From an uncultured Amylibacter sp. (GTDB taxonomy: Bacteria; Pseudomonadota; Alphaproteobacteria; Rhodobacterales; Rhodobacteraceae): a stretch of 64,000 bases of DNA. The stretch's first letter is position 1. Each line of letters opens with the position of its first letter. The position numbers and the translations under genes are program-made. The DNA lies in assembly GCA_905182285.1 (NCBI GenBank), contig CAJJAY010000012.1, forward strand, positions 186,001 through 250,000. Reading direction: 5' to 3'. Below, piece after piece: positions 37,753-46,605 of this stretch. The notes under the pieces were generated by a model, which had not been told where the DNA came from, made no database searches, and was given only the letters and a program-made list of their open reading frames with translations.

Positions 37753-38679
37753 ATGAAAAAAGATTTTCCAGTGAATGACCGTGGTGCAGCAATCTCAATG
37801 ATTGGAGCAATGCTAATACTTGGTTTTACTGATAACTTTATAGTTTTTATTGCAGAGATAATGAGTCTTTGGCAATTCCAATTTATTCGTGCAGTTATCG
37901 CATTGCCCTTAATAGTTTGTATTGCATATTTATTGAAAATCACAATACGCCCTAAACGCCCTTGGGCAGTTGCATTGCGAAGTTTATTTTTAACAATAGC
38001 CATGATTTTTTATTTTTGGTCTTTGGCTTTTATACCAATGGCTCAAGCCTTAGCTGGCCTCTTTACATCACCTATTTTTATTTTAATAATTAGTGGATTA
38101 ATTTTTCGTCAATCAATCAGTTTTATTCAAATAGTTGCTGTTTTTATAGGTTTTATTGGAATAATTTTTGTTGTTGATACTGAATTTACAGAATTAACTT
38201 TTTTTAGTTTCTTACCTGTTTTTGGTGGTTTATTTTATGCAATGGCTGCTGTAGCCACACGCGAGTTTTGTGAAGGTGAGACAACTTTGGCCTTATTAGC
38301 TAGCATAATGATAATGCAAGGTTTTGTTGGAATGTGCGCATTATATATTATTGCATGGGTTTCACCTGAGGTGCCGAATGGAGCAGCTGGATTTATTTTA
38401 CGAGAATGGGTGTGGAATATTAATAGTGTAATGCCATGGATTACACTACAAGCTGTAGGAGCAATTTTAGGGATCGGATTAATTTTTCGAGCTTATCAAA
38501 TTGGGCAAGCTTCCCAAGTTGCAGTTTTCGAATATTCAGCTCTTATATTTGGACCATTTTTTGCTTGGGTTTTAATAGGTCAGCAAGTAAATTTAATGCA
38601 GCTTTTAGGAATTTTGTTAATTGCAATAGCAGGTAGTTTAATTGCATTGCGATCGTTAAAAAGGGATATTCAAATATGA
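37753..38679 (+). CDS. EamA/DMT-superfamily transporter
   Basis: The 308-residue protein has ten predicted hydrophobic helices in two EamA repeats (around IGAMLILGFTDNFIVFI and FGGLFYAMAAVATREFC). The substrate is unknown; members export amino acids, purines or related metabolites. Its last codons overlap the DUF1059 start by four bases (ATGA), so the two are co-translated. It is not close in sequence to the EamA protein at 7.3 kb beyond the family level. Confidence 0.85.
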   Translation: MKKDFPVNDRGAAISMIGAMLILGFTDNFIVFIAEIMSLWQFQFIRAVIALPLIVCIAYLLKITIRPKRPWAVALRSLFLTIAMIFYFWSLAFIPMAQALAGLFTSPIFILIISGLIFRQSISFIQIVAVFIGFIGIIFVVDTEFTELTFFSFLPVFGGLFYAMAAVATREFCEGETTLALLASIMIMQGFVGMCALYIIAWVSPEVPNGAAGFILREWVWNINSVMPWITLQAVGAILGIGLIFRAYQIGQASQVAVFEYSALIFGPFFAWVLIGQQVNLMQLLGILLIAIAGSLIALRSLKRDIQI

Positions 38680-38903
38680 AAACTATGACATGCAAACAGC
38701 TTGGTGGCGCGTGTGATAAAACTTTCAGTGCCAATACATTTGATGAAATTGTCACAATGAGCAAACATCATGGAATGGAAATGTTCAAAAAAAATGACAA
38801 AAGTCACTTAACCGCAATGGAAGAAATTAGCGTGCTAATGCAAGATCAATCTAAAATGCAGGAATGGTTTAATCAAAAAAAAGAAGAGTTTAATGCATTG
38901 TAA
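38676..38903 (+). CDS. DUF1059 small protein
   Basis: The 75-residue protein begins MKTMTCKQLGGACDKTF and continues with NTFDEIVTMSKHHGMEMF, as in DUF1059 proteins. These are small soluble proteins with two conserved cysteines and histidines in the N-terminal half that could bind metal; the function is unknown. It overlaps the EamA transporter gene and converges on iolG. Confidence 0.8.
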   Translation: MKTMTCKQLGGACDKTFSANTFDEIVTMSKHHGMEMFKKNDKSHLTAMEEISVLMQDQSKMQEWFNQKKEEFNAL

Positions 38904-38934
38904 AACAACGCATTAATCTACATCTCATTAATCC

Positions 38935-39933
38935 CTATATTATAGTTGAAAGCGTTCGAGATTTACCATCACGGGCTGCATCATCCGCAGCATCTGCCAA
39001 TAATTGTGCCCTAAGGCCATCTTCACCATTAGGTTTCATAATGCCACCAGAATTCACTACATCTACAAAATGTATCATTTCCGCACGATAAGCTTCAGCA
39101 TATCGCTCTAAAAAAAATGGTTGTGTTGGCGCAGATTGAAAACCTGAAGCGTTTGATAATTCAACTGTGTTTTCAAGTATGTTATCAGCGCGTAGCATTC
39201 CCAAAGAACCATGAACTTCAATTCTTTGATCGTACCCATAAGTAGCCCGACGAGAATTACTAATTTGACATAGCTTTCCAGTCGCTGTTTTTAAAGTCAC
39301 AACTGCAGTATCAAAATCACCAGCTTTACCAATTTCAGGATCTACAAGGCACGATGCCGCAGATGAGAGCTCAATAGGTTCTTCTCCAAGCAAAAATCTT
39401 GCCATATCTAAGTCATGAATCATCATATCTCTAAAAATACCACCCGATGTTTTAATATAACCAATAGGTGGTGGAGACGGGTCACGTGAAAGGATTGTAA
39501 CAATTTCAACATCACCAATGACTTGATCTGATATTTTCCTTTGTAAATTTGCAAAACTTGGATCAAATCGGCGATTAAAGGCGGTCATAAATGGAACCCC
39601 AGCCCTTTCAACAGCAACCATGCATTCTCTGATACGCTCAACAGATAAATCTACTGGCTTTTCACAAAAAATTGCTTTCCCATTTGCGGCAGCTTCGTGA
39701 ATCAAATCATAATGTGTAGTAGTTGGTGTACCAATAATCACCGCATCAATGCCTGAATCACATATAATTTCTTCACTAGTCATAACTTTTGCATTTAAAT
39801 CATTAGCTAATGCATTTGCCGCCTCAGGTAAGAAATCAGAAACTGCTACAGCTCGCGCTGTATGCATTCCTTTAAGAGTTTTACCATGCACTTGGCCAAT
39901 ACGCCCACAACCAAGAATTCCAATATTAAGCAT
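38935..39933 (-). CDS. iolG: myo-Inositol 2-dehydrogenase
   Basis: The 332-residue Gfo/Idh/MocA protein has the NAD motif IGILGCGRIGQVHGK, the catalytic lysine in AIFCEKPVDLS, and the IolG-type DMMIHDLDMARFLLGEEP. It oxidises myo-inositol to scyllo-inosose. I prefer ATG 39933 with GAAAGG six bases upstream over the TTG at 39939, which is too close to that site. It is the last gene of the minus-strand iolD-C-B-aldolase-iolG operon. Confidence 0.92.
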   Translation of the reverse strand: MLNIGILGCGRIGQVHGKTLKGMHTARAVAVSDFLPEAANALANDLNAKVMTSEEIICDSGIDAVIIGTPTTTHYDLIHEAAANGKAIFCEKPVDLSVERIRECMVAVERAGVPFMTAFNRRFDPSFANLQRKISDQVIGDVEIVTILSRDPSPPPIGYIKTSGGIFRDMMIHDLDMARFLLGEEPIELSSAASCLVDPEIGKAGDFDTAVVTLKTATGKLCQISNSRRATYGYDQRIEVHGSLGMLRADNILENTVELSNASGFQSAPTQPFFLERYAEAYRAEMIHFVDVVNSGGIMKPNGEDGLRAQLLADAADDAARDGKSRTLSTII

Positions 39934-39935
39934 TT

Positions 39936-40763
39936 TCAACCTTTCAAATTAGATAGAACGCGTCGCACAACAGCAACCGTCGGATCATGTGTTTCTTTTA
40001 AAATTGATACACGATCAAATCTTTTAGCATCTTTGTTAACTGCATTACGCATCGCTTGACCAAATGCCATTCTCAACTCTGTTCCAATATTAAACTTACA
40101 GATATTTGTTTCACGTGCGAGGCGTTTTCTTTGTTCAGTAGGAACACCAGATCCACCATGAATAACTAAAGGTACAGAAGTAAGCATCTGAATTTTAGAT
40201 ATTCTATCTTCATCTAATCCACCTTCTTTATTTTCCTGCAAATGAACATTACCTACTGAAATTGCCATTGCATCAACGCCAGTTTCATTTGCAAAAATTT
40301 CTGCTTCTGCTGGATCTGTACCCGCTGAATTTTCCCCATTTGAATAACCGACAAAACCAATTTCACCTTCACATGAAATATTAGATTCATGTGCAATTTT
40401 TACTATTCGTTTTGTCTCTTCAATATTTTCCTTCAAAGACTTTCGTGAGCCATCGTACATTAACGAAGTAAAGCCACTGTCTAACGCCAATGCACATTCA
40501 TCATATGTATAGCCATGGTCAAGGTGTGCAACTACGGGCACAGAGGCATTTTCTGCCAAATGACGAAACATTTTACCAAGGATAGGAAGAGGAGTATGTT
40601 CCCGGCAACCAGGCCCCGCTTGTAATATAACAGGACAATTTTCAGCTTCTGCAGCTGCAACAAACGCACGCATATCTTCCCATCCAAGCGTAACTAAACC
40701 ACCTATTGCATATGAACCTTTTAAAGCAGGTTGAAGTACCTCTGATAATGTAGCTATGGGCAT
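39936..40763 (-). CDS. iolJ: Class II (FBA-type) aldolase, probable IolJ role
   Basis: The 275-residue zinc aldolase shows VVAHLDHGYTYDE (Zn ligands), GEIGFVGYSNGE and IHGGSGVP. It belongs to the fructose-bisphosphate aldolase class II family. Between iolB and iolG, and with no DUF2090 aldolase domain on the neighbouring IolC, it most likely cleaves 2-deoxy-5-keto-gluconate 6-phosphate into dihydroxyacetone phosphate and malonate semialdehyde, as IolJ does in Bacillus. Overlaps: one base with iolB, and its stop sits next to the iolG start. Confidence 0.8.
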   Translation of the reverse strand: MPIATLSEVLQPALKGSYAIGGLVTLGWEDMRAFVAAAEAENCPVILQAGPGCREHTPLPILGKMFRHLAENASVPVVAHLDHGYTYDECALALDSGFTSLMYDGSRKSLKENIEETKRIVKIAHESNISCEGEIGFVGYSNGENSAGTDPAEAEIFANETGVDAMAISVGNVHLQENKEGGLDEDRISKIQMLTSVPLVIHGGSGVPTEQRKRLARETNICKFNIGTELRMAFGQAMRNAVNKDAKRFDRVSILKETHDPTVAVVRRVLSNLKG

Positions 40764-41605
40764 TATTTAAACTTTGCTATCATATCTTTTATACCTGGGA
40801 TCGTTTCTAACTGATCAGCATGGCTTGGCTGAAAATATTGCACTAGAGACCGCTGAGATAAACCACCTAAAATTGTAAAATAATACATCTGATAACCTGG
40901 CAAAACCGCACAAGGATGATACCCAGAGTCTAAACAGATTGTTGAACCATCAACTAAATGATAAGCATCACCTGATTTTCCATCCTCACGTTGCAGCATT
41001 TGCACACCTGACCCATGGCTTGGTTTAAAACGAAAGTTATATGTTTCATCATGACGTGTCTCAATTGGTAAGCGATCTGTATCATGTTTATGGCTTGGGA
41101 AACCTGACCAACCGCCTTCACCAACAGTAAAAAGTTCTGAAACTAATAACCTACCAACTTTATCATGATACTTTGTACCTAATATGTGTTTAATTTTTCG
41201 ATGTGTTTTGGTTTCATCAGATCCATATTGCACTTTATCCAACTCGTTTGTCCGTACGGAAAATGCATCTAGTACTTTATCATATTTCGCACCAGCTATA
41301 AAGACTTCAGCTTTTTCACTTGTACAAACCATTGTGGCTTTTGCCGCAGTTGGAACATAAACACCTTCAGGCTCTCCGTCCCAAACATCTTCTGTGCGTT
41401 GCCCCAATCCATCACATTTAAATCCCTCAACATCAATATTAACAGTACCTGTTGCAGGAACTATACAAGTTTCAAATCCAGGAACTGCATATTCAAATGC
41501 TTGTCCTTTTGTTAATTTAACTATGTTAAAATAATTTAATGGCACAGTTGGGTCGTCAATATCTACAATTGGTTTATTTTTATTATCAAAAGGCGCAATA
41601 TGCAT
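40763..41605 (-). CDS. iolB: 5-Deoxy-glucuronate isomerase
   Basis: The 280-residue double-cupin protein matches IolB, which isomerises 5-deoxy-glucuronate to 2-deoxy-5-keto-gluconate. Visible metal-site segments are GFPSHKHDTDRLPIETRHDE and YHPCAVLPGYQMYYFTILGG. It lies nine bases after iolC and shares one base with the aldolase gene that follows. Length is typical. Confidence 0.94.
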   Translation of the reverse strand: MHIAPFDNKNKPIVDIDDPTVPLNYFNIVKLTKGQAFEYAVPGFETCIVPATGTVNIDVEGFKCDGLGQRTEDVWDGEPEGVYVPTAAKATMVCTSEKAEVFIAGAKYDKVLDAFSVRTNELDKVQYGSDETKTHRKIKHILGTKYHDKVGRLLVSELFTVGEGGWSGFPSHKHDTDRLPIETRHDETYNFRFKPSHGSGVQMLQREDGKSGDAYHLVDGSTICLDSGYHPCAVLPGYQMYYFTILGGLSQRSLVQYFQPSHADQLETIPGIKDMIAKFK

Positions 41606-41614
41606 TTTTTTCCC

Positions 41615-42598
41615 TTACTTATTTGTTGGGCCTGGATGATCGGCCATAAATTCTTTTAGTGTATTAATATCTGCCATAGCAGGAGCACAACCTGGACGAG
41701 ATACAGTAATTGATGCTGAAGCTGATCCTCTAAGAATTGAATCTTTTAAATCATATCCATCAGCTATAGACGTTACAAAACCTGCCATAAAACTATCACC
41801 TGCTCCGGTGGGTTTAAGGGCTTTAACTGGATATATACCTGTATGAATTTCTTGCCCATCAAAAAATGTAATAGCGCCTTCTGCACCCATCTTATAGATT
41901 ACCAAAGTTGCCGATGTTTGCGACAATTCACGTGCTTTTTTTAAACCTTTATTAATACTACCTGCCATAAAGCCAAATTCTTCATCATTCCCAACTATCA
42001 TATCACTTTGTTCTGCAGCAGCAGATAAAACTTGCGATGCAACTTCTGGAGATGTCCAAGAGTACGGACGATAATCAACATCAAAAATAATTGGTAGACC
42101 AGCGCTTTTAGCGTGTGAAAAAGCTAGCATGCTAGCACTTCTTGATGGTTCAGCAGCAAAGACAGTTCCAGCAGTAATTAATGCTCCATATTTAGAATAA
42201 TTTATAACTCGAACATCATCAGTATCCATCTGAAAATCAGCTGCGCCATTTCGGTAAATAACTGATTGGTGTTTTTCGACACGACTTTCATAAACCGCCA
42301 AAGAATTACGAAATTCTCCGCCAACCGGCTTTACATAAGAGACATCAACTCCATATTTTTTCAATTGGTTTACACAATATAAACCAATACTATCATCAGA
42401 CACTCGGGTTACCAATGCAGATTTACCACCAAGCTTGCAAATGCCAGCAGCAATATTCGCTGATGAGCCCCCAAGCCCAACACTCATACTTATTGCATCT
42501 TCTGTAGCGGCACCTGGAGGATCAGGGTATAAATCCATTCCAGCTCGCCCAATTATTAGAAAATTATTTTCTTTTATTCCATCAAAAAGGAGTGGCAT
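41615..42598 (-). CDS. iolC: 5-Dehydro-2-deoxygluconokinase
   Basis: The 327-residue PfkB-family sugar kinase has the N-terminal IGRAGMDLYPDP, GLGGSSANIAAGICKLGG and the C-terminal signature KPTGAGDSFMAGF with the catalytic Asp. It phosphorylates 2-deoxy-5-keto-gluconate. It is the short, single-domain form: many proteobacterial IolC proteins are about 640 residues with a fused DUF2090 aldolase, which is absent here. It directly follows iolD with no intergenic base. Confidence 0.93.
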   Translation of the reverse strand: MPLLFDGIKENNFLIIGRAGMDLYPDPPGAATEDAISMSVGLGGSSANIAAGICKLGGKSALVTRVSDDSIGLYCVNQLKKYGVDVSYVKPVGGEFRNSLAVYESRVEKHQSVIYRNGAADFQMDTDDVRVINYSKYGALITAGTVFAAEPSRSASMLAFSHAKSAGLPIIFDVDYRPYSWTSPEVASQVLSAAAEQSDMIVGNDEEFGFMAGSINKGLKKARELSQTSATLVIYKMGAEGAITFFDGQEIHTGIYPVKALKPTGAGDSFMAGFVTSIADGYDLKDSILRGSASASITVSRPGCAPAMADINTLKEFMADHPGPTNK

Positions 42599-44470
42599 TT
42601 AAATTCCTTTTCTTTGGCGAACACGTGATGATTCCCATTCTTTGTGAGCCTCAGTAATTTTTTTGTTATTAGATATATGAGGTGTTCCGACTTCCCACCA
42701 AGTATGACCCTCAGCTGTCCAACCATCATATGGGTCAACTTTCATGACAATAACGTATGTCTGATCTGCAGATTTTGCTCGCTTGAATGCATCTGCTAAT
42801 CCAGTTGGGCTTTCTACAGTTTCCGATAAAGCCCCCAACGATCTAGCATGACTTTCAAAATCAACACGCATTTGATTAACAGCAGTTGGAGTGTCCGAAA
42901 TTAAATTATTAAAACTTTCGTTTCCTGTATTGTTTTGAAGTTTATTAATAACTGCAAATCCACCATTATCTAAAACTAATATAATCATCTTTTTTTGTGT
43001 TAATACGGATGAATAAATATCTGAATTCATCAACAAATATGAACCATCACCAGTGAATACAATCGTATCTTTTTCTGGCTCTTTCTCAGATTGAGCTATG
43101 CGTGCACCCCATCCACCAGCTATTTCATATCCCATACAAGAAAATCCAAACTCAACATCAACTGTACTTATTCCTAAGGTACGCCAATTAGCTGTTACCT
43201 CTGCAGGCAAACCACCAGCAGCAGCAACAATACGATCACGCGGATCACAATTTTCATTAACAACACCAATTGCTTGAGCATATGATGATGGGCCGTTTTT
43301 TAAGTTTGTATTTTTTGAAACATAATCATTCCATTTTACTCGCTCTTTGCGAGCATTCTTTATCCAATTATCAGGAGTTATATATCCAACAAGTTCCTGA
43401 CTTAATGTAGTTATACCAAGCTTTGCATCACCAACAATTGTTAATGAAAGATGTTTTGCTGCATCATGACGTGCAACGTTTAAACCAATAATTTTTGCGT
43501 CTTTAGAAAATGCAGTCCAAGATCCCGTTGTGAAATCTTGCAAGCGTGTACCAATAGCTAAAATAACATCTGCTTGTTCAGCAATATTGTTGGCACTATT
43601 TGAACCAGTTACACCAATTGGCCCTATATTTAGACCATTAGATTCCAAAAGATTTGCACGCCCAGCAATTGTTTCAACTACAGGAATTTGAAATTTATCT
43701 GCAAATTTTGTTAATTCTGATACAGCTCCAGAATATTGGACACCACCTCCAGCTATAATCATTGGACGCTTTGCATTTTTTAGTAATGAAATTGCATCTT
43801 TTATTTCATCAGCATCTGCAGATTGACGTCGAATTCGATGTATTTTTTCATCAAAAAATGAAATCGGATACTCATATGTCCAACCTTGAACATCTTGAGG
43901 TAAGCCAAGAAAAGCAGGGCCACAATCTGCAGGGTCCAGCATGGTTTCTAATGCAGCAGGCAAAGATTGAATAATTTGAGCAGGATGGGTTATTCGATCC
44001 CAAAAACGGCTTACCGACTTAAAGGCATCATTAACACCAAGCGTAGGGTTCCCAAAATGCTCTAGTTGCTGCAAAACAGGATCTGGTAATCTAGTAATAA
44101 AAGTATCACCACATAGCATTAACATAGGCAGTCTGTTTGCATGGGCCAATGCTGCACTTGTGAGTAAATTTGTTGTTCCTGGGCCAGCTGAAGCAGTACA
44201 AAACATAAAGCGCCGTCGTAAATGAGCTTTTGCATATGCCGCAGCAGCAAAGCCCATTCCTTGTTCATTTTGTCCCCTATATAGTGGAAGTTTGTCTTTG
44301 TTTTCATATAGCGCCTCACCTAAGCAAGTAACGTTACCATGTCCGAAGATACCAAAACCACCTCCACATAAGCGAACTTTTTCGCCATCTATTTCAATAT
44401 ATTGTGACGAAAGGTATTTAATAATAGCCTGTGCTACAGTTAAATTTACTGTTTCTTTTTGTTGTTTCAA
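42599..44470 (-). CDS. iolD: 3D-(3,5/4)-trihydroxycyclohexane-1,2-dione hydrolase
   Basis: The 623-residue thiamine-diphosphate enzyme opens the inositol ring after IolE. It contains the family N-terminus (LTVAQAIIKYLSSQ, GIFGHGNVTCLGEAL), the catalytic-glutamate region and the TPP/Mg motif GDGSYLLMNSDIYSSV ending in LVLDNGGF. I place the start at TTG 44470 because GGAGA lies seven bases upstream and no ATG fits; a longer frame to 44533 would run into the promoter. First gene of the minus inositol operon, downstream of the operator at 44549-44564. Confidence 0.93.
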   Translation of the reverse strand: MKQQKETVNLTVAQAIIKYLSSQYIEIDGEKVRLCGGGFGIFGHGNVTCLGEALYENKDKLPLYRGQNEQGMGFAAAAYAKAHLRRRFMFCTASAGPGTTNLLTSAALAHANRLPMLMLCGDTFITRLPDPVLQQLEHFGNPTLGVNDAFKSVSRFWDRITHPAQIIQSLPAALETMLDPADCGPAFLGLPQDVQGWTYEYPISFFDEKIHRIRRQSADADEIKDAISLLKNAKRPMIIAGGGVQYSGAVSELTKFADKFQIPVVETIAGRANLLESNGLNIGPIGVTGSNSANNIAEQADVILAIGTRLQDFTTGSWTAFSKDAKIIGLNVARHDAAKHLSLTIVGDAKLGITTLSQELVGYITPDNWIKNARKERVKWNDYVSKNTNLKNGPSSYAQAIGVVNENCDPRDRIVAAAGGLPAEVTANWRTLGISTVDVEFGFSCMGYEIAGGWGARIAQSEKEPEKDTIVFTGDGSYLLMNSDIYSSVLTQKKMIILVLDNGGFAVINKLQNNTGNESFNNLISDTPTAVNQMRVDFESHARSLGALSETVESPTGLADAFKRAKSADQTYVIVMKVDPYDGWTAEGHTWWEVGTPHISNNKKITEAHKEWESSRVRQRKGI

Positions 44471-44516
44471 GGTATTCTCCGCAAGCAGCCAAATATTTAG
44501 TAATCTCAGTTGGGTA

Positions 44517-44568
44517 TTGACCCATATGCACAAACAAGGTTACATAATTTGCAACCGGTTGCAATCAA
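44517..44568. promoter_or_regulatory. Divergent iolD / oxidoreductase promoters around the inositol operator
   Basis: On plus, TTGACC (44517-44522) and TACATA (44541-44546) with an 18-base spacer place the start site inside the operator. On minus, TTGATT (44568-44563) and TATGTA (44546-44541) with a 16-base spacer place the operator between the two hexamers. One bound repressor could block both promoters. The hexamer assignments are by eye. Confidence 0.5.
44549..44564. promoter_or_regulatory. LacI-family operator copy 1 (TTGCAACCGGTTGCAA)
   Basis: A perfect 16-base palindrome with the CG centre typical of LacI/GalR-family sites. It recurs at 52085-52100 (identical) and 52062-52077 (last base differs). 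The LacI gene at 47765-48766 lies between the two locations. Confidence 0.85.
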
Positions 44569-44587
44569 ATTTTACAGGAGAATTTAG

Positions 44588-45691
44588 ATGTCCAGACTAG
44601 GCATTGGCATCATTGGAGGTGGCTACATGGGCAAGGCACATGCGGCTGCATATGGCTCTGTTGGTACACTCTTTGAAACGACACTTAGGCCAGAATTAGA
44701 AATGGTTTGTGCAACAAGTATATCAAGTGCAGAAAAGTACCAAAAAAATTATGGATTCAAATCTGCTACGACAGATTGGAAAGAAGTTGTAAACAATCCC
44801 AATATAGATGCAGTGGTAATAGCTTCACCTCAGTCTACACATTGCGAAATAGCATTGGCTGCATTTAAGAATCGCAAACATGTTTTTTGTGAAAAACCCT
44901 TAGGTGCATCCGTTGAAGAAAGCCGAACCATGTTAACTGCTGCAGAAGCCTCTGGAATGGTTCATATGACTGGATTTAATTACATTAGAACACCTGCATC
45001 ACAATATGCTCGTCAATTGATTGTAGAAGGTCGGATAGGTGACATAACTTGGTTTCGAGGCGAGCATACTGAAGATTTTTTAGCAGATCCATCAATACCA
45101 ACAAACTGGCGAACGACTGGAAAATCTAATGGAACCATGGGTGATTTAGCTCCCCATATGATAAACGCAGCACGAGCGTTAGTGGGACCTATTTCGTCAT
45201 TAACTGCATGCGTAGAAACTGTTCATGCTAATAGGCCAGGTGGAAAAGTAACTAATGATGATCAAGCACAGATGATGTGCAAATTTGAAAATGGAGCTCA
45301 AGGTCATTTGTTTTTTAGCCGTGTCGCGACTGGGCGAAAAATGGGTTATGCCTACGAAATACATGGTACAAAAGGTTCAATAAAATTTGACCAGGAAGAT
45401 CAAAATGCATTGCATTTATATACAATTGATAGCGTAGAAAAAGAAAGAGGTTTCAAAAAAATACTTACAGGCCCAGCCCATCCTGATTATAAAGCATTTT
45501 GCCAAGGCCCAGGACATGGGACTGGGTATCAAGATCAAATTATTATTGAAGCAAATGATTTTTTAAGAGCTATCCATGAAGGGCGTAATATTTGGCCAAC
45601 CTTTTCTGAAGGAATGGAAGTAAATAGAGTGGTTAGCGCCGCATTAGATTCAAGTGAGAAAAATATCTGGGTTAAGATCGCAGATTATTAA
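44588..45691 (+). CDS. Gfo/Idh/MocA oxidoreductase, inositol-type
   Basis: The 367-residue protein has the Rossmann motif GIIGGGYMGKAHAAAYG, the catalytic lysine box HVFCEKPLGASVEE and MGDLAPHMINAARAL. It is distinct from IolG in sequence and length and probably oxidises another inositol isomer or derivative (for example scyllo-inositol or a methylated inositol). AGGAGA precedes the ATG. It is the first gene of the plus-strand operon that diverges from iolD across the shared operator. Confidence 0.85.
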   Translation: MSRLGIGIIGGGYMGKAHAAAYGSVGTLFETTLRPELEMVCATSISSAEKYQKNYGFKSATTDWKEVVNNPNIDAVVIASPQSTHCEIALAAFKNRKHVFCEKPLGASVEESRTMLTAAEASGMVHMTGFNYIRTPASQYARQLIVEGRIGDITWFRGEHTEDFLADPSIPTNWRTTGKSNGTMGDLAPHMINAARALVGPISSLTACVETVHANRPGGKVTNDDQAQMMCKFENGAQGHLFFSRVATGRKMGYAYEIHGTKGSIKFDQEDQNALHLYTIDSVEKERGFKKILTGPAHPDYKAFCQGPGHGTGYQDQIIIEANDFLRAIHEGRNIWPTFSEGMEVNRVVSAALDSSEKNIWVKIADY

Positions 45692-45707
45692 AATAAAGGC
45701 TATAAAT

Positions 45708-46595
45708 ATGATAAAAATAGGTAATGCCCCGTGTTCTTGGGGAGTTGAATTTGCGGATGATCCACGCAACCCAAACTGGCGCAAAGTGCTACAAGAAAAT
45801 GCTAGTGCAGGATACACAGGGATTGAACTGGGCCCTGTTGGATTTATGCCAGAAGATCCAGAAATTTTATCTGATGCACTTGATGAATTTAATCAAGAAT
45901 TAGTGGGTGGTGTTGTTTTTCGAGCATTTCATGACCCAGAAAAATGGGAAGATGTATTGGATGGAGCACAAAGAACTTGCAAAGCATTGAAGGCTCATGG
46001 TGCAAAACATTTAGTCTTAATAGACAGCATATCTGAACGCCGTGCACCAACAGCTGGAAGAGCCAATGAAGCTGAACAAATGGATAAAGCAGAGTGGACA
46101 GCATATCGCGATAGAATTGCTACAGTTGCACGTATTGGCGCAGAAGAATACGGACTTACGGTTGGCATTCACGCTCACGCCGCTGGCTTTATGGACTTTG
46201 AGCCAGAGCTAAACAGGTTATTAGATGAAATTGATGAAAATATCTTAAAGATTTGCTTTGACACTGGTCATCACTCTTATGCTGGATTTGACCCAGTAGA
46301 ATTTATGAAAAAGAATATAAATAGAATTAGTTATATGCATTTTAAAGACATCGATCCAAAAGTTAAGGCACATGTTGTCGCCAATAGAACAGATTTTTAT
46401 GATGCATGTGGGCAGGGTATTTTTTGCAACCTAGGCGATGGGGATGTAGACTTCCCAGCTGTCAGAAGACTTCTCTTAGATAATAATTTTAATGGTTGGT
46501 GTACTGTTGAACAGGACTGTGATCCTGAAGGAGACACATCACCAATTGATGATGCAAAATTAAATCGTAACTATCTACAATCTATTGGCTTTTAG
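45708..46595 (+). CDS. iolE: Inosose dehydratase-like TIM-barrel protein (IolE)
   Basis: The 295-residue AP-endonuclease-2-type TIM barrel begins IGNAPCSWGVEFADDPRNP, as in IolE, and has metal-ligand segments GYTGIELGPVGFMP, GIHAHAAGF, CFDTGHHSYAGFDP and SYMHFKDIDPKV. IolE dehydrates scyllo-inosose to the IolD substrate. No other iolE exists in the window, which supports the call; the isomerase IolI is the main alternative. ATG 45708 has AAAGG upstream; the longer in-frame start at 45654 overlaps the previous gene. Confidence 0.85.
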   Translation: MIKIGNAPCSWGVEFADDPRNPNWRKVLQENASAGYTGIELGPVGFMPEDPEILSDALDEFNQELVGGVVFRAFHDPEKWEDVLDGAQRTCKALKAHGAKHLVLIDSISERRAPTAGRANEAEQMDKAEWTAYRDRIATVARIGAEEYGLTVGIHAHAAGFMDFEPELNRLLDEIDENILKICFDTGHHSYAGFDPVEFMKKNINRISYMHFKDIDPKVKAHVVANRTDFYDACGQGIFCNLGDGDVDFPAVRRLLLDNNFNGWCTVEQDCDPEGDTSPIDDAKLNRNYLQSIGF

Positions 46596-46605
46596 GAGAA
46601 CTCAT

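Noticed and set aside
42599-44533. Longer iolD starting at 44533
   Set aside because: The extra 21 codons have no ribosome site and would reach into the divergent promoter and operator region; TTG 44470 has GGAGA at proper distance.
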